The notes under the pieces are model-generated. The model was not told the origin of the DNA, did no database searches, and worked only from the letters and a program-made list of their open reading frames with translations. The position numbers and the translations under genes were made by a program. Positions 48,990 to 50,088 of a stretch of DNA of 50,088 nucleotides are shown here, in pieces (within the stretch, counting starts at the first letter, position 1; every line of letters begins with the position of its first letter). This DNA comes from an uncultured Oscillospiraceae bacterium (GTDB lineage Bacteria > Bacillota > Clostridia > Oscillospirales > Oscillospiraceae): assembly GCA_947628315.1 (NCBI GenBank), contig CANQZJ010000012.1, positions 1-50,088 on the forward strand, in the 5' to 3' direction.

Positions 48990-49010
48990 CCCCCGGCCAT
49001 TGGCCGGGGG
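48990..49010. terminator. Bidirectional terminator between converging genes
   Basis: A near-perfect palindrome (CCCCCGGCCA then TGGCCGGGGG) with ATTTTCC on the plus side and TTTCTTTTTA on the minus side. It serves both the HTH operon and the leftward operon that ends at 49019. Confidence 0.85.
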
Positions 49011-49018
49011 ATTTTCCT

Positions 49019-49222
49019 TCAGATGGACACCAGCTCGAACACGGGATCACCGATGAAGTGGGCCAGCTGGTAGGCCCTCTTATTCACCATCTCGAACCTG
49101 AGCCCCTCCTGGGCGGCTTCGGCGTCCAGCCGCTCCATTTTGTCCTGGGCGCTGAAGGAGCAGATGTTCTGCTGGCAGCGGGCATATTCCCTACACATTT
49201 CGGCTTTTCTGGCTTCGGTCAT
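49019..49222 (-). CDS. Small helical protein, unknown
   Basis: This 67-residue protein is read from ATG 49222, after GGGAGG. TEARKAEMCREYARCQQNIC and a helical body end in GDPVFELVSI. The two-helix, Cys-containing layout is not assigned. It is the last gene of a three-gene leftward operon under the shared operator. Confidence 0.65.
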   Translation of the reverse strand: MTEARKAEMCREYARCQQNICSFSAQDKMERLDAEAAQEGLRFEMVNKRAYQLAHFIGDPVFELVSI

Positions 49223-49238
49223 TTTCAAGTCCTCCCTT

Positions 49239-49553
49239 TCAAAATTCATACCCGGCGCAGCGGGCGGTTTCAACGATGGCGTTGTAGGTGCGCTTCCCGA
49301 CGGTGTCGTACCAGCGGCTTTTATATTCGCGGCCGTCCTGCTGGTAGCTGACGTGGCAGATGCCGGAAGCCCGGTTCACGAACACCCGGACGGTGTAGGT
49401 GGCGGTGCGCTTGCCATACCAGGCAACCTCGATCTCCTTCGACCAGGTGCGCTCCAGGATGACACCGTCGCACTGGCGGAGCGCCTCGGCCTCGATGGGC
49501 TGTTCAACAAAGCCCCGCTCCTTCAGAACATCGACCATTTCAAACTTTTTCAT
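49239..49553 (-). CDS. Small protein, unknown
   Basis: This 104-residue protein is read from ATG 49553, with GAGGT upstream (TTG 49559 is also in frame). An N-terminal helix (KKFEMVDVLKERGFVEQPIE) precedes a beta-rich body (ATYTVRVFVNRASGICHVSY). Second gene of the leftward operon. No family recognised. Confidence 0.65.
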   Translation of the reverse strand: MKKFEMVDVLKERGFVEQPIEAEALRQCDGVILERTWSKEIEVAWYGKRTATYTVRVFVNRASGICHVSYQQDGREYKSRWYDTVGKRTYNAIVETARCAGYEF

Positions 49554-49555
49554 TT

Positions 49556-49765
49556 TCAAGACCTCTTTTCCTTGGCGTTCAGCAGATTGCTGGAGTGGTA
49601 GCGGACGGAGTGCCGGACACCCCAGATATGATTCAGGATCAGGTAGTTGCTGGCATCCAGCGGGTTCTTGGCGTACACATAGAGGGTTTGACGATTGCGG
49701 GTGCCCTTCGGGGTGAAGTCGATCTCAAAGAGGAAGGAGCCCTCGAACTTAGAATTTAGCGTCAT
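49556..49765 (-). CDS. Small protein, unknown
   Basis: This 69-residue protein is read from ATG 49765, with AAAGGAACGGAGGGC upstream. The pattern FEGSFLFEIDFTPKGT, QTLYVYAKNPLDASNYL is beta-rich. First gene after the leftward promoter at 49798-49826. No family recognised. Confidence 0.65.
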   Translation of the reverse strand: MTLNSKFEGSFLFEIDFTPKGTRNRQTLYVYAKNPLDASNYLILNHIWGVRHSVRYHSSNLLNAKEKRS

Positions 49766-49797
49766 TTTTTTGCCCTCCGTTCCTTTAGGTTGTCTGT

Positions 49798-49826
49798 ATA
49801 TTACCATACACACGCATGGAATACAA
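49798..49826 (-). promoter_or_regulatory. Second leftward promoter with operator in its spacer
   Basis: The -35 is TTGTAT (49826-49821) and the -10 is TAATAT (49803-49798), with a 17-bp spacer holding CCATACACACGCAT (49804-49817). The flanking DNA is a near copy of the region around 48140-48225, so the whole promoter module was duplicated. Confidence 0.75.
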
Positions 49827-49892
49827 GTCTTTTTTGAGGCATAATTTGCACAAAAAAAACAAGACGTGCGTATGGTAGTAATGACAACAAAA

Positions 49893-49922
49893 AAGCACCC
49901 GGCCAGAGGGGCCAGGTGCTTT
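49893..49922 (-). terminator. Terminator of the right-edge minus gene
   Basis: AAGCACC pairs with GGTGCTT, with inner GGCC/GGCC pairs and one mismatch. On the minus strand it is followed by TTTTTTG. It lies just past the stop of the partial gene. Confidence 0.8.
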
Positions 49923-49925
49923 CTT

Positions 49926-50088
49926 TTAGCGCCGCCGGGGCAGCGGCATGGCCAGAACGAACACGGAACCGGCGAGGTAAATCACCGTTTGTGGTTCGTC
50001 TGGCTCCCCATTGGTGGAGGGCTGGGGAGCGTATACGAACCGCCCCTCCGGCCCAGCAAGGGCCTCGGCGTCCATGACCAGGGCCATG
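49926..50088 (-). CDS. C-terminus of a membrane-anchored protein (partial)
   Basis: An open minus frame enters from the right edge and ends at TAA 49928-49926 (about 53 residues visible). It has a polar linker (PQPSTNGEPDEP), then QTVIYLAGSVFVLAMPLP and RRR at the end. The Pro-Gln-Thr, hydrophobic stretch and basic tail order resembles a degenerate sortase-type wall-sorting signal, or a simple C-terminal anchor. It may be prophage cargo or the first host gene. Confidence 0.55.
   Translation of the reverse strand, partial: MALVMDAEALAGPEGRFVYAPQPSTNGEPDEPQTVIYLAGSVFVLAMPLPRRR

Noticed and set aside
1-50088. CRISPR array or tRNA/rRNA genes
   Set aside because: No regularly spaced identical repeats, and no cloverleaf or rRNA signature found by eye.
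1-50088. Attachment-site core repeats flanking the prophage
   Set aside because: No convincing direct repeat shared by the two ends of the window. The integrase is cut by the left edge, so attL probably lies outside.

Overview
The window is most of a temperate, contractile-tailed phage (prophage) of a GC-rich Gram-positive gut-type Clostridium relative; the Oscillospirales are my best guess. The grounds are GC-rich coding DNA, strong AGGAGG-type ribosome sites, tightly overlapping genes (many ATGA junctions), a lipobox lipoprotein, and an endolysin with CHAP, SH3-like and SLH-like parts. The host assignment is inference; the phage nature is clear from the sequence.

Layout. (1) 1-1.5 kb, lysogeny module, minus strand: the N-terminus of a large serine integrase cut by the left edge, a lipoprotein, and a Cro/CI-type repressor facing a rightward early promoter across repeated operators. 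(2) 1.5-18.4 kb, early/replication operon, plus strand: small unknown genes, a membrane-anchored lytic transglycosylase, a SNF2-type helicase that appears split in two by a five-gene block, an ASCH protein, a CHC2/TOPRIM/P-loop primase-helicase followed by an iteron-rich candidate origin, a PAPS-reductase-like PP-loop enzyme, an HD hydrolase, a VRR-NUC nuclease and an ArpU/RinA-like late regulator. (3) 18.45-19.15 kb, noncoding, with a terminator and G-rich repeats. (4) 19.1-29.2 kb, packaging and head: ParB-methyltransferase, terminase small and large (GpA) subunits, gpW-like protein, lambda-type portal, protease, capsid, decoration protein and connectors. (5) 29.4-41.7 kb, P2-like contractile tail: sheath, tube, frameshifted chaperone, tape measure, gpX, gpD, gpV, gpU, gp25/W, gpJ, gpI, collar fiber and a variable fiber. 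(6) 41.7-44.6 kb, a diversity-generating retroelement (DGR): Avd-like accessory protein, template repeat and reverse transcriptase. (7) 44.5-47.3 kb, carbohydrate-binding and lysis genes. (8) 47.5-50.1 kb, small minus-strand genes and an HTH regulator with a shared operator, then the C-terminus of a membrane-anchored protein cut by the right edge.

The standout is the DGR. One template repeat (42381-42510) matches two variable repeats about 36 kb apart. VR1 ends the tail-fiber gene next door. VR2 ends a gene in the early region that fuses a DUF4406 (nucleoside deoxyribosyltransferase-like) domain to the same DUF6273-like ligand-binding fold. Within the repeats, every VR/TR difference falls on a template adenine. 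Both VRs, but not the TR, are followed by a 9-bp-stem hairpin with a GAAA loop. The element therefore appears to diversify both a receptor-binding tail protein and an apparently cytoplasmic, non-structural protein that lies inside the block splitting the helicase.

Other notable signals are a -1 frameshift site in the tail chaperone gene, two poly-G tracts that break reading frames, an endolysin with an internal translation start, and a 14-bp operator placed inside the -35/-10 spacer of three promoters.
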